This document shows positions 49,003-59,512 of a stretch of DNA of 64,000 bases, one piece after another. This stretch comes from JAJDOD01 sp050299835. GTDB taxonomy: Bacteria; Pseudomonadota; Alphaproteobacteria; Rhodobacterales; Rhodobacteraceae. Numbering within the stretch: position 1 is the stretch's first letter; every line of letters begins with the position of its first letter. The stretch covers positions 186,001 to 250,000 of the forward strand of contig JBNKWP010000003.1 of the NCBI GenBank assembly GCA_050299835.1, in the 5' to 3' direction. A program made the position numbers and the translations under genes. The notes under the pieces are model-generated. The model was not told the DNA's origin, made no database searches, and was given only the letters and a program-made list of their open reading frames with translations.

Positions 49003-50568
49003 ATGCCCGAGCTGACTTATAACACAAGCGCCAGTGCGTTACAGATGGCGCAGACCATCTTCGGTGACGGCGTGACCGTGACCGGTGCCAGCTATACCGG
49101 CGATCCCGATGCCTCCGCGATCTACTCTGACGGCGACACGATCTCGCCTGGTGTCGTGCCCAGCGATACAGGTGTGATCCTGTCCACCGGCGAGGCGCAG
49201 GCCTTTACCCGCGGTGGAAATCCCAGCAACCCGAATGCCGATCCTAACACCACGACACCCAACTCAGGCCCGAACGGAGACACGGATTTCGACACGCTGG
49301 CCGGTCGAGGTACTTTTGATGCCTCCTATCTTGAGGTGTCCTTCATTCCCGACCCCGGCGTGGAATACATAACGTTGGAGTTTGTCTTCTCCTCCGAGGA
49401 GTACCCGGAATACGCCGGGTCGATTTACAACGACCTGGTCGGCGTCTGGATCGATGGAACAAACGTACCACTGGCGGCGGGGAATGGCGTCTCCAGCGTC
49501 GGCAACATCAACCAGTCCGGCGGCGTCAACCTGTTCAACAGCAACGTCAATGATACCTACAACACCGAGATGGACGGCTTCACCGTCTCCATGTCGGTCG
49601 TCATTCCGGTCACACCCGGCGTCGAGCAAACGCTGAAAATCGGCGTCGCGGATGTGTCAGACAACCAGTACGACTCGAATCTCCTTATTGCCGCCGACAG
49701 CGTGCAGGGCGATCTGATCGCCAATACCGACGAATACCTGCTACGCCCCGGCACCAGTCGCACGGTCGACGTCATGGCCAATGACCTGAACCTGACCGGC
49801 GGCGCTGTCTTCATCACGCATATCAACGATCAGCCCGTCGTTCCGGGCGACAGCGTGGTGCTGACCACCGGCCAGACCGTGACGCTGAATGCCGATGGCA
49901 CGCTGACGATGGTTGGCAATGACGTGTCCGAGGACGTGGCCTTCACCTACGAGATCGGATCGACAACCGGTGACACCGCGGTCGGCTTCATCATAATCGA
50001 TACCGTGCCATGTTTTGTCGCTGGCACGATGATCCGCACGGATCGCGGAGATATCCCAGTAGAACGCCTGAATGTCGGCGACATGGTTCGCACGCGTGAC
50101 GACGGCCTGCAGGCGATCCGCTGGATCGGGCGCCGCGTTGTCCCGGCGGAAGGGAAAATGGCGCCGGTGCAGATCGCGGCGAACACGTTGGGCGAACACA
50201 GGACCCTCTCGGTTTCGCCGCTTCACCGGGTATTGGTGCGCAACAGCCATGCCGAACTGCTCTTCGGGTCGAGCGAGGTGTTGATCGCCGCCAAGGACCT
50301 GATTGACGGTCGAGCGATCCGGCAGGTTTGCGGCGGCATGGTAGAATACGTGCATCTGTTGTTCGACCGGCATCAGGTCGTCTGGTCGAACGGGCTTCTC
50401 AGCGAAAGCTTCCTTCCCGGCCCGCAAACAACCGGCAGTTTCGAACAGGATATGGTCGCGGAACTGAAAGCGATCTTTCCCGACCTGGATCCTGCGACGG
50501 GTGAAGGCTATGGGCCATCGGCACGCCCGGCCTTGCGCCGCTTCGAGGCGCGCCTGCTCGTCGCCTAA
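49003..50568 (+). CDS. Secreted protein with choice-of-anchor-L and Hint domains
   Basis: 521 residues from ATG 49003, with GAGGCGG 5 bases upstream. The N-terminal half (about 1-225) is a choice-of-anchor-L-type domain: YNTSASALQMAQTIFGDGVT, then EYITLEFVFSSEEYPEYAG, then DNQYDSNLLIAADS. A cadherin-like or tandem-95-type stretch follows (about 230-330, VDVMANDLNLTGGAVFI). The C-terminal Hint domain (about 340-480) begins VPCFVAGTMIRTDRGDIPVE and contains LSVSPLHRVLVR (TxxHxx-like). Such Rhodobacterales proteins lack a signal peptide and are thought to leave through type I secretion. No secretion genes are nearby. Confidence 0.82.
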   Translation: MPELTYNTSASALQMAQTIFGDGVTVTGASYTGDPDASAIYSDGDTISPGVVPSDTGVILSTGEAQAFTRGGNPSNPNADPNTTTPNSGPNGDTDFDTLAGRGTFDASYLEVSFIPDPGVEYITLEFVFSSEEYPEYAGSIYNDLVGVWIDGTNVPLAAGNGVSSVGNINQSGGVNLFNSNVNDTYNTEMDGFTVSMSVVIPVTPGVEQTLKIGVADVSDNQYDSNLLIAADSVQGDLIANTDEYLLRPGTSRTVDVMANDLNLTGGAVFITHINDQPVVPGDSVVLTTGQTVTLNADGTLTMVGNDVSEDVAFTYEIGSTTGDTAVGFIIIDTVPCFVAGTMIRTDRGDIPVERLNVGDMVRTRDDGLQAIRWIGRRVVPAEGKMAPVQIAANTLGEHRTLSVSPLHRVLVRNSHAELLFGSSEVLIAAKDLIDGRAIRQVCGGMVEYVHLLFDRHQVVWSNGLLSESFLPGPQTTGSFEQDMVAELKAIFPDLDPATGEGYGPSARPALRRFEARLLVA

Positions 50569-51200
50569 AGCCCCAGCATCGCGATTGCGCCTGCAAGTTG
50601 GGACGGGTGGTCGATGATCCGGTCCGCCATCTTCCATTCCTCCTGCGTTCCGTATCCCCAGCGGACGGCAACGCATTTCATCCCGACCGAGGCCGCAGCC
50701 GCGAAATCGTGATGCCGGTCACCGACCATGACGGAGTCTTCGGCGCGTTCCCCGGTTTTCTCCATTGCATAGGACAGGAGGTCGCCTTTCCAATTACGAG
50801 TTCCGTCAAGTTCGGGGCCAAACTCCTGCGCCATGTAGGTTGCAATCCCAAAATGCGCGGTAATCTTCACCGCCGCTTCCCAGGGCTTTGCCGTGGCCAG
50901 ATAAAGACGGTGCCCAGCCGTATCGAGTTCCTCCAGCATCGCGAAGACACCATCATAAACCTCGGCTTCGAACATGCCGCCCGCGTTGTAAATATCGCGG
51001 TAAGCGTCGATCGCGACGTGCGGATCGGCGAGACCGGCCTTAGTGAAACTGTCGATGAAGGGCGGGCCGATCATCCATCTCAGATCCGTGGCAGCAAGAT
51101 CCCCCCGCCCGACCTGGGTCAGAGTGGATTTGAGCGAGGCGATGATCCCAGGTTCGGAATCCATCAGCGTGCCATCGAGATCCAGGAAAATCGCGCTCAT
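50565..51200 (-). CDS. HAD-family hydrolase, phosphoglycolate phosphatase-like
   Basis: 211 residues. HAD motif I is IFLDLDGTLMDSEPGI (about residues 4-19), motif II YLATAKPW (about 99-106), motif III with Lys near GDLLSYAMEK, and motif IV VMVGDRHHDFAAAASV (about 158-173). A helical cap lies between I and II. It probably dephosphorylates a small phosphoester; the substrate is not fixed by sequence. Its ATG overlaps the stop of the upstream 109-residue gene by 4 bases, and its 3' end overlaps the convergent Hint gene by 4 bases. Confidence 0.88.
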   Translation of the reverse strand: MSAIFLDLDGTLMDSEPGIIASLKSTLTQVGRGDLAATDLRWMIGPPFIDSFTKAGLADPHVAIDAYRDIYNAGGMFEAEVYDGVFAMLEELDTAGHRLYLATAKPWEAAVKITAHFGIATYMAQEFGPELDGTRNWKGDLLSYAMEKTGERAEDSVMVGDRHHDFAAAASVGMKCVAVRWGYGTQEEWKMADRIIDHPSQLAGAIAMLGL

Positions 51201-51526
51201 TCATCCGCCTCCGTCAGAACGGTGCTTTCGGCGACGATCACCGCATTTTCGTCGAGCGCCCGCTGCATCAGAGCCTTGTCATCCTCGCCGATTTCATGCC
51301 CTTCCGCCTCGCGGTCCCTGAGGGTCCCGTAGCCGGTCACATCGAGCGGCACCAGTTCTGCGGATTTCAGAACCTGGACAGTTTCCCGCACCGCTTCAGC
51401 CTCGTCCCGCCCGGCGGCATAGCACAAAAGCGCCGCTCCGGTTGCACCGTCCGGCAATCCGTCATTCGGGCCGCGTCCGACTTGCACCAGCAAGGTGAAA
51501 ACCTGTGGGGTCTTGTCTTTTGACAT
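51197..51526 (-). CDS. Hypothetical protein, 109 residues
   Basis: MSKDKTPQVFTLLVQVGRGP begins an alternating strand-helix pattern (GATGAALLCYAAGRDEAEAV, then RETVQVLKSAELVPLDVTGY) and an acidic helix at the end. The layout resembles a small ferredoxin-like domain. Not recognised as a named family. It is translationally coupled (ATGA) to the HAD phosphatase gene and may modulate it. 38 bases separate it from the 221-residue gene upstream. Confidence 0.72.
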   Translation of the reverse strand: MSKDKTPQVFTLLVQVGRGPNDGLPDGATGAALLCYAAGRDEAEAVRETVQVLKSAELVPLDVTGYGTLRDREAEGHEIGEDDKALMQRALDENAVIVAESTVLTEADE

Positions 51527-51564
51527 GGGCGCGGCCTAGGCGTTTTGGTGCGCGAAGTCCACTC

Positions 51565-52230
51565 TCAAGACCAGGGGATGAGCTTTGTCGTTTCCGGCTG
51601 GTCGGGCGACATCGTGGCGGGCCGCTCGTAAAGATAACGAAAGCCGACACGATTGGACCAGGTAGATTCCCGTTCCGAAGCGTGCCGCCACAGCTGACCC
51701 GCGACTTTCGCAGTCGCATCCATCGCGATGGCCTCCAGAAGCGGATTCGGTTGCGTCGCATCCAGCATGTGCATCACATCGAGTTTGGATCTCGTCAGGC
51801 AGGTCACGGGGTCGGGTTCGTCTCGAAGATGGACCCTCCCGGCACGGTGCGCGGTTCGGAACCCGTTCATCAGCGCGGCCCGCACCGGCGGGTCGGACAG
51901 GCGGTAGTGATCCCGAAAGGCATCGAAATTCCAGTAGAGATTGTCTTCACCGCCTCCGAACTGAAGCCGGTCTGCAATCAGAATCGCGGTTGCCGCCACA
52001 AAGGCATTGAAGTCCTCGTCCGGCATGGCGGCGGCCTTCAGGATCGCGGTATAGGCACGCGGATGATCATCCGGAATGACGCAGGAATTCAACACAATTG
52101 CCTCGATCTCCGAACGATCCGCAGGGGTCATCCCAAGACGGTACACCGCGTCACGGTGCAGGCGCACGACTTCAAGCAAATCCTGAACGGATTGCCGTGT
52201 GCGGAATACTTCCGCTGTACTCGTAAACAT
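51565..52230 (-). CDS. Helical hypothetical protein, 221 residues
   Basis: No signal peptide or membrane segment. Mostly helical: VQDLLEVVRLHRDAVYRLGM, EIEAIVLNSCVIPDDHPRAY, FNAFVAATAILIADRLQFGG. I do not recognise the family or catalytic motifs. It is in the same direction as dapD (112 bases upstream) and the 109-residue gene, so it may be part of a loose operon. The start at 52230 is followed by a plausible N-terminus, but no strong ribosome site was confirmed. Confidence 0.65.
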   Translation of the reverse strand: MFTSTAEVFRTRQSVQDLLEVVRLHRDAVYRLGMTPADRSEIEAIVLNSCVIPDDHPRAYTAILKAAAMPDEDFNAFVAATAILIADRLQFGGGEDNLYWNFDAFRDHYRLSDPPVRAALMNGFRTAHRAGRVHLRDEPDPVTCLTRSKLDVMHMLDATQPNPLLEAIAMDATAKVAGQLWRHASERESTWSNRVGFRYLYERPATMSPDQPETTKLIPWS

Positions 52231-52342
52231 GGGATTAACCCTATTTCAACCCAAAGGCGAAATCGGGGCGCGGCTGCGTTTTTAGGGAGGAATCCTCAAG
52301 GCCGCAGCCGGTTGATCATGGCGCGAATTGCGCGCCAGGGCT

Positions 52343-53170
52343 TCAGTCGCGCAACAACTCGTTAATTCCGGTCTTCGAGCGGGTCTTTTCATCCACGCGC
52401 TTCACGATCACGGCGCAGTAGAGGTTCACACCACCGCTCGATGGAAGCGAGCCGGATACAACCACCGAGTAGGGCGGCACCTCGCCATAGCTGACCTCGC
52501 CCGTCGCCCGGTCCACGATCTTGGTGGACTGCCCGATGAAGACTCCCATCCCCAGAACCGATCCTTCGCGCACAATGACGCCTTCCACCACTTCCGACCG
52601 TGCGCCGATAAAGCAGTTGTCTTCAATGATCGTCGGTCCGGCCTGCATCGGCTCCAAAACGCCGCCGATCCCGACGCCGCCTGACAGATGCACATTCTTG
52701 CCGATCTGGGCGCAAGACCCCACGGTCGCCCATGTATCCACCATCGTACCACTGTCGACATAGGCACCGAGGTTTACGAATGATGGCATCAAGACCACGC
52801 CGGGAGCGACATAGGCAGATTTGCGGACGACGCAGTTCGGAACGGCCCGGAAGCCAGCATCTTTCCAGCGATTCTCGCCCCAGTCCTTCCACTTGCTGTC
52901 GACCTTGTCCCACCAGGCACCGCCCTGGGGACTGCCGTCCTGCATCTCCATATCTTTCAGCCGAAACCCCAGAAGAACAGCCTTCTTGGCCCACTGGTTC
53001 ACATGCCAGTCGCCGTTCTCGCGCCGCTCGGCCACGCGCAGCGCACCGCTATCCAGCGCCTCAAGAGTGTCCTCGATCGCTTCGCGGGTCTCGCCCGTCG
53101 TCGAAGGCGTGATCTGATCGCGCTCGTCCCATGCGGCTTCGATTGCGGCTTCGAGTTGTGCGTTCGACAT
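52343..53170 (-). CDS. dapD: 2,3,4,5-tetrahydropyridine-2,6-dicarboxylate N-succinyltransferase
   Basis: 275 residues, full length. Succinylates tetrahydrodipicolinate in the lysine/diaminopimelate route, feeding the pathway that DapE later completes. The left-handed beta-helix hexapeptide region (about residues 105-230) shows GVVLMPSFVNLGAYVDSGTM, then VHLSGGVGIGGVLEPMQAGP, then EGVIVREGSVLGMGVFIGQS. The N-terminal helical part is LEAAIEAAWDERDQITPST. GGGGGCAG precedes the ATG. Confidence 0.96.
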   Translation of the reverse strand: MSNAQLEAAIEAAWDERDQITPSTTGETREAIEDTLEALDSGALRVAERRENGDWHVNQWAKKAVLLGFRLKDMEMQDGSPQGGAWWDKVDSKWKDWGENRWKDAGFRAVPNCVVRKSAYVAPGVVLMPSFVNLGAYVDSGTMVDTWATVGSCAQIGKNVHLSGGVGIGGVLEPMQAGPTIIEDNCFIGARSEVVEGVIVREGSVLGMGVFIGQSTKIVDRATGEVSYGEVPPYSVVVSGSLPSSGGVNLYCAVIVKRVDEKTRSKTGINELLRD

Positions 53171-53243
53171 GGCTGCCCCCTAAGTTCACTTGTCGGGCGT
53201 TTATCCCGAGTGATCAGGGAGGGCAATCGCCCTAACCGGCCAC

Positions 53244-54233
53244 CTATAGAAGCGCCGGTGCGGCACGGATCGTTCCGACCTCAAGCCCGTCCCAGTTCCG
53301 GATCGACGGAGCAAGGAAAACTGCGACGCGCGGGTCCGCAGCTTCGACAACGCCATACCGGACCAGAAGCGCCGCCATCGCCGCCTCGGAGGCACGGGTC
53401 GCCCCATCGTCGATCTTAAGGGCGATGCCAAGCTGTTGCTGTGGAAGGATCGCCACGAAGAACCCTTCCGCACCGGTCTTCACGGCCGCGGCACCGTTGG
53501 CTGCCTCCATGAATGCGGCGCAGGAACGCCCCTTGCCGGAGACCAGCTCGGGAAAGGCGATCATGGCGTCCCGCAAGCGCGCCATCGCGCTGTCCCGCAC
53601 ACCGCTCCCGTTTCCGGCAGAGGCGAAACGCGCCATTGCCACAGCAATGCCGGACAGGCTGGCCGCGAAATTGGGAGCGGAACACCCATCGACCCCGAAT
53701 CCCGGGCTCTCCTCGCCGCAGCTTTCCTCAAAGGCGGTCCGCACGGACCGTTGGATTGGGTGATCGGGATCGACATAGTCCAGCGACGCGCCAAGATGTC
53801 GGGCCAATGTCAGAAAACCCGCGTGCTTGCCGGAACAGTTGTTGTAAAGCCGCCCCGCCATGCGGCCTTCGCGAATCATCTCTTCGCGCAGGGCCTCGTC
53901 GCGCGAAGGTTGTGGACCACAGCACAGCGCGTCCTCCGAAAGCCCGAGATCGGCCAGCCAGCTGGCAACCTTTTCCACATGCCGCACCTCACCACTGTGG
54001 GACGCACAGGCCAGCGCCAACTGTTCTGTCGACAGTCGCGAACCGGCTCCGCTTTCCATCAAAGGCAAAGCCTGAAGCATCTTCGCCGAAGACCGCGGCA
54101 GCACGATCTTTGACGGATCGCCCCAGGCCTCGACGATCTCACCATTCGCCCGTGCAACGACGGCATGTCCGCAATGCCGCGATTCGACAAAAGGACCGCG
54201 CGTGGTCTCGACAAAAGTGACAGGCTTGTTCAT
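53244..54233 (-). CDS. Asparaginase (L-asparaginase II family)
   Basis: 329 residues from ATG 54233 with AAGGA just upstream; a longer frame to 54455 has no similarity. The thermolabile rhizobial-type asparaginase family is recognised from VESRHCGHAVVARANGEIVE, PRSSAKMLQALPLMESGAG (about residues 44-62, Ser/Lys catalytic pair) and SHSGEVRHVEKVASWL (about 78-93). Farther on are NNCSGKHAGFL (about 132-142, Lys and conserved Cys) and GVDGCSAPNFA. It hydrolyses asparagine to aspartate and ammonia. It stands alone between dapD and a divergent secreted-protein gene. Confidence 0.9.
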   Translation of the reverse strand: MNKPVTFVETTRGPFVESRHCGHAVVARANGEIVEAWGDPSKIVLPRSSAKMLQALPLMESGAGSRLSTEQLALACASHSGEVRHVEKVASWLADLGLSEDALCCGPQPSRDEALREEMIREGRMAGRLYNNCSGKHAGFLTLARHLGASLDYVDPDHPIQRSVRTAFEESCGEESPGFGVDGCSAPNFAASLSGIAVAMARFASAGNGSGVRDSAMARLRDAMIAFPELVSGKGRSCAAFMEAANGAAAVKTGAEGFFVAILPQQQLGIALKIDDGATRASEAAMAALLVRYGVVEAADPRVAVFLAPSIRNWDGLEVGTIRAAPALL

Positions 54234-54375
54234 GAATTTCCTTCCCGAGTGCATGCGGCAAATTTCTGCCGCCGGGGGGTTCCCTCTGAATGCCGAGATA
54301 CGGTAATCCTTATCGCAACAACAAGGAAAATCCCTCCGGCGCCGTATTGGCGCAAGGGCAGGCAAGGGCAAATTG

Positions 54376-54900
54376 ATGACTGTACGGATCTTGGCAACAT
54401 TGGCGATCGCGCTTTCAGGGATCGGGGCAGCGGCTGTCGCACAGGAAGATTCCAATCGCGTGGCAGCGGAAACGGATTGGGCCGTATTTCAGGGTGCGGA
54501 GCCAAAGGAATGCTGGGCTGTCACCGCGCCGAAGGAAACCGTCAACACGCGTGACGGCAACGTCGTGTCGGTTCGCCGTGGCGACATATTACTGTTTGTG
54601 ACCTACCGGCCCGAACAGAATATCGTGGGCGAGATCAGCTTTACCGGAGGCTATCCCTTCGCCGACGGCTCGACCGCGACGCTGGAAATTGGTGGCACAA
54701 CCTTCGAACTCTTCACCGAAGGCGAATATGCCTGGCCCGCGACACCTGCCGATGATCAAAAGATCGTGACGGCGATCAAGCGCGGGTCCGATGCAACGGT
54801 GACGGCGCGCTCGTCGCGGGGCACACAGACGAAGGACACGTTCTCGCTTCTGGGCGCGACCGCCATGATCGAAGAAGCGGAGAAACTTTGCTCCTCGTGA
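54376..54900 (+). CDS. Invasion-associated locus B (IalB)-like secreted protein
   Basis: 174 residues from ATG 54376 (a TTG is one codon earlier). The signal peptide covers about residues 1-22 (ending AVAQ). The mature part matches the IalB-like family of Rhodobacterales: AVFQGAEPKECWAVTAPKET, GEISFTGGYPFADG, GEYAWPATPADDQKIVTAIK and SSRGTQTKDTFSLLG. Cysteines near both ends (ECW and KLCSS) may form a disulfide. Function in free-living bacteria is not known. It has a terminator 29 bases after the stop and precedes rlmN. Confidence 0.75.
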   Translation: MTVRILATLAIALSGIGAAAVAQEDSNRVAAETDWAVFQGAEPKECWAVTAPKETVNTRDGNVVSVRRGDILLFVTYRPEQNIVGEISFTGGYPFADGSTATLEIGGTTFELFTEGEYAWPATPADDQKIVTAIKRGSDATVTARSSRGTQTKDTFSLLGATAMIEEAEKLCSS

Positions 54901-54929
54901 GACTAGCCCGGAGCTGACGAAACGATTCG

Positions 54930-54966
54930 CGCCCGCACGACCAATCGGTCTTTGCGGGCGTTTTTC
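54930..54966 (+). terminator. Intrinsic terminator after the IalB-like gene
   Basis: CGCCCGCA ... TGCGGGCG stem with a 15-base loop that can itself pair (ACGACC/GGTC), then TTTTTCTTT. It separates this gene from rlmN. Confidence 0.85.
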
Positions 54967-55025
54967 TTTGGATTCTTCGACCGGATCACATATATGCCGC
55001 CTTTGATCCCTGAAGAGCCTGAGTC

Positions 55026-56212
<1,187 letters not shown>

Positions 56213-56216
<4 letters not shown>

Positions 56217-58015
56217 CCCGCAATTCTCTGTCCGCCCTGCGAGTCATTCAGTGCCCATTCGATCGCCCGCTTCAAGGGCATCGGGCGTGCGATGGCATAG
56301 CCCTGCAAGACGGGGCAACCGGCACCGAGGACAATGTTCATCTGGTCGGTATTCTCTATCCCCTCGGCGACAACTTCGAGACCAAGTTGCCGCGCAAGGC
56401 CGATCAGGGCGACCACGATGGAGCGGCTGGTCGGATCGCTGTCGACGACGGATGTCAGACCCCGGTCGATCTTCAGGCCGCTGGTCGGAAGAAACGCAAG
56501 ATGCGCCAACCCGGCATAACCCATCCCGAAATCGTCGAGGAAGATTTTGAAGCCTGCGCGCTTCAGGGCGTCGAGCAGGCGCGTCGATGCGTCATCCTCC
56601 GACAGGCTGATGGCCGTGCTTTCGAGGATCTCAAGCGATATGCGTCGCGGATCGAGTCGCCCTTCCTCGGCGCGCCAGATCAGGTATTCCGTCATGTCGT
56701 CCGAAGTCAGCACGTCGGCTGAAAGATTCACCGACAATCCGGTGTCGTTGAGCCCCGCCCGGTCCAGCCGTTCCAATGCCCTCTCGGCCGTTGACACGAC
56801 GTAATTGTCGAACTCCGATGTCAGTCCCAATTGTTCGACAAGCGGCAGAAACTCCGAGGGGGGCACATATCCGCGTTCGCCATGTTTCCAACGCACCAGC
56901 ATCTCGAATTTTTCGACCTGTCGCGTTTCAACGTTGAACAAAGGCTGAAATTGAAAGCTGAACTCGCGGTTTCGCAACGCGGTCGCCACGTCACGTTCCA
57001 TCGCCAGTTTCTTGGCATGGGCCTCGCGCAAGGTATCGTCGAAGCCAACCACCAGGCCTTTCCCTGCGCTCTTTGATGAGTAAAGCGCGATGTCGGCATG
57101 CCCAAGCACTTCATCCGAGGAGGAATGCGTCCTGTCCCAGATCGCGGCACCGACACTGATCCGCACGCGCAAAGTCGCAGCTTTCCACTTGAACGCCCGC
57201 GCCGCAGCATCGGCGACACGCTGACCTTGCCCTATGGCAATGTCCAGATCCGAGACGCCGGGAAGAAGAGCAACGAATTCGTCGCCACCGGTCCGGGCGC
57301 AGACCCAATCGGGACCGGCTTCCAGCCTGAACGCGCGCGCGACATGCAAGAGAACTGCGTCGCCCGCCTGATGCCCGAACGTGTCATTGACCTGCTTCAT
57401 CCTGTTGACGTCAATCAGAAGCACGGCAAAGGGGGCCCCCTCGGCGATCAGCTTGTCCAGCCGGGTCTGCATGAGCAACCGGTTGGACAACCCGGTCAAA
57501 GTATCGGTCATCGACTGGTCCTTCAGCCGCTCCTGGGCAGCGACCAGCGCCTTCTCGCGCGCAACGCGCTCGGTAATGTCACGCCCGACCAGCAGGAATT
57601 TCGCATCGCCGCCGATACGTATCGCGGCATGGCTGAATTCGTGAATGAATTCTGACCCGTCTTTGCGAATGTTTTCCATCTGAGTCAGTTTGCCGAACCG
57701 TTCCTCCTCCGGATCGAAACGGAAGGCTCGCACTTCCTCGGGCGGGACTGCCAGCCGGGGCGGAAGCGCGTAGTCAAGGGGATAGCACCCGATCAGTTCC
57801 CCATGATCGTAGCCCATAACCTCCGAATAGGCCGCGTTGGTCCAGATGATCCGGGAGTCCCGCTCCATCAAGACAAGACCGTCGCTGGCCCCTTCCGCGA
57901 CAGCCCGGAACAACTTGGCTGACCGGTTAACAGCGCGAACGCGCAGCTCCGTTGCAATGCCGATCGCAACAAAAAGACCCACGCAGATCAAAAGCACCCA
58001 GACAGGAATGAACAC
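56213..58015 (-). CDS. Membrane PAS-GGDEF-EAL protein
   Basis: 600 residues. An N-terminal membrane segment (about 4-24) is followed by a PAS domain (about 35-150: LVLMERDSRIIWTNAAYSEV, with FHEFSHAAIRIGGDAKFLL-like ending). The GGDEF domain (about 165-325) keeps CARTGGDEFVALLPG near residue 266, so cyclase activity is likely. The EAL domain (about 345-590) has FEMLVRW in place of EALxR, while LEILEST, LDDFGMGYAG, KIDRGL and VAEGIENTDQ remain. The Ala-to-Met change may weaken phosphodiesterase activity, so this protein may mainly make c-di-GMP. Its output may be opposite to the CHASE2 protein at 6152-8905. Confidence 0.9.
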
Positions 58016-58097
58016 GAGATTTCGTCGCCGTTGGTTGTTCGCACCCCGACAGCTAGACGAAAGAGACGAAAATTCGCTTTAGGCGGTCTCTAAAACT

Positions 58098-58940
58098 TTA
58101 GCGGCTGAGACCTTCTCGCCGGGTTTGCGGCAGGTGCCAGTTCTCGATCTGTTCGATCGCTTCCTCGGCGGTTTCGACGAAGCGGAACAGCTCGATATCA
58201 CTTTGCGAGATCGTACCGGCATCGCTGAGCGCGTCCCAGTTGACGATCTTCTGCCAGAACTCCTTCCCGAACAGCAGGAACGGAACCCGGCGCATCCTGC
58301 CCGTCTGGATCAATGTCAGGCTTTCGAACAGCTCGTCGAGCGTGCCGAAGCCGCCCGGGAAAACCGCGACTGCGGAAGCCCGCATCAGGAAGTGCATCTT
58401 GCGGATGGCGAAATAGTGAAAATTAAACGACAAATCCGGCGTCACGAATTCGTTCGGCGCCTGTTCATGCGGCAGGACGATATTCAGGCCGATGGTGACG
58501 CCACCGGCCTCCGCGGCACCGCGATTGCCCGCCTCCATCACGCCGGGGCCGCCGCCCGTGACCACAACATTTTCCTTCTTGCCGTTCGCCTGCGACTTCT
58601 CAGTGATGAGACGGGCAAACTTGCGGGCTTCCTCGTAAAACCGGCTGAGATCGGCAAGTGTATCCGTTCGTGCCGCGTCCCGATCCTCGGGTCTGGGAAT
58701 GCGGGCGCCGCCGAAAAGCACGACGGTGGACTCGATCCCATACTCCTCCATCAGCATCTCGGGCTTCAGAAGCTCCAGTTGCAGGCGGACCGGACGCAGT
58801 TCGTCCCGGCATAGGAAATCCGGGTCGGCAAAGGCCAAACGATAGGCCGGGGACCGGGTCTGCGGCGTATCCGGGATCTCGCGCGCCGTTTCGATATCTT
58901 CATGCGCATCACGGAATACGCGGCCCTGATCGTCTTTCAT
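58098..58940 (-). CDS. LOG-family (TIGR00730) protein
   Basis: 280 residues from ATG 58940, with AGGAGG 7 bases upstream; an earlier ATG at 58997 lacks it. The Rossmann-like nucleotide-binding fold of LOG proteins is clear: TVVLFGGARIPRPEDR, VVTGGGPGVMEAGNRGAAEA and VFPGGFGTLDELFESLTLIQ (the PGGxGTxxE motif). Plant LOG enzymes release cytokinin bases from nucleotide monophosphates; bacterial ones are often AMP nucleosidase-like. The precise substrate is unknown. It stands in the same direction as arfB, 69 bases downstream of it. Confidence 0.9.
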   Translation of the reverse strand: MKDDQGRVFRDAHEDIETAREIPDTPQTRSPAYRLAFADPDFLCRDELRPVRLQLELLKPEMLMEEYGIESTVVLFGGARIPRPEDRDAARTDTLADLSRFYEEARKFARLITEKSQANGKKENVVVTGGGPGVMEAGNRGAAEAGGVTIGLNIVLPHEQAPNEFVTPDLSFNFHYFAIRKMHFLMRASAVAVFPGGFGTLDELFESLTLIQTGRMRRVPFLLFGKEFWQKIVNWDALSDAGTISQSDIELFRFVETAEEAIEQIENWHLPQTRREGLSR

Positions 58941-59009
58941 GAAGTCCTCCTTCGCACGGCACCGAACCTGCATCGCAGTTGCTTCAGGGGCATGCAATCC
59001 AACAAAATA

Positions 59010-59429
59010 CTAATCGGGCAAATCGTCCCCGCGACGCAACGACTTCACCGTGGACCGGTGGCGTTTGGCGTCCAGCCGTTTGCGTTTCTGCGATTGCGAG
59101 ACCTTTGTGCGGATACGCGGCTTCGGCTTCACCGTCGCCTTGCGGATCAGCTCCGCCAGACGCTCCCGCGCGATGTCGCGGTTGCGGGCCTGGCTCCGCG
59201 ACTCGGACACCTGAAGGACAACGGCACCGTCACGCGTCCAGCGTCGCCCGGCCAGACGTTGCAAGCGCCGCTTCACGGCCAAAGGCAGGTTGGGGGATCG
59301 TTCCGCCTCGAAACGCAGTTCCACGGCGGTGGCCACCTTGTTGACATTCTGGCCGCCCGGACCGCCCGAGCGCACGAATTGCTCGGTCAATTCCCAGTCT
59401 TCGATGATTATCTCGGGCGTGATCCGCAT
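59010..59429 (-). CDS. arfB: Alternative ribosome-rescue hydrolase ArfB
   Basis: 139 residues. A single RF-1-type domain with the GGQ motif in RSGGPGGQNVNKVATAVELR (about residues 20-39), and a basic C-terminal tail (ATVKPKPRIRTKVSQSQKRK) that in the family inserts into the mRNA channel. It frees stalled peptides from ribosomes lacking a stop codon. Length and residue order are normal. It is followed by the LOG gene and is divergent from the kinase gene starting at 59513. Confidence 0.95.
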   Translation of the reverse strand: MRITPEIIIEDWELTEQFVRSGGPGGQNVNKVATAVELRFEAERSPNLPLAVKRRLQRLAGRRWTRDGAVVLQVSESRSQARNRDIARERLAELIRKATVKPKPRIRTKVSQSQKRKRLDAKRHRSTVKSLRRGDDLPD

Positions 59430-59512
59430 GGGGCCTTTTGGCAGAGCTTCCGCCGGTTGGGCAAGTCTCCCCCCCCTGTCATGTCATGGAACCGGCACGT
59501 ATAAGCGACGCA

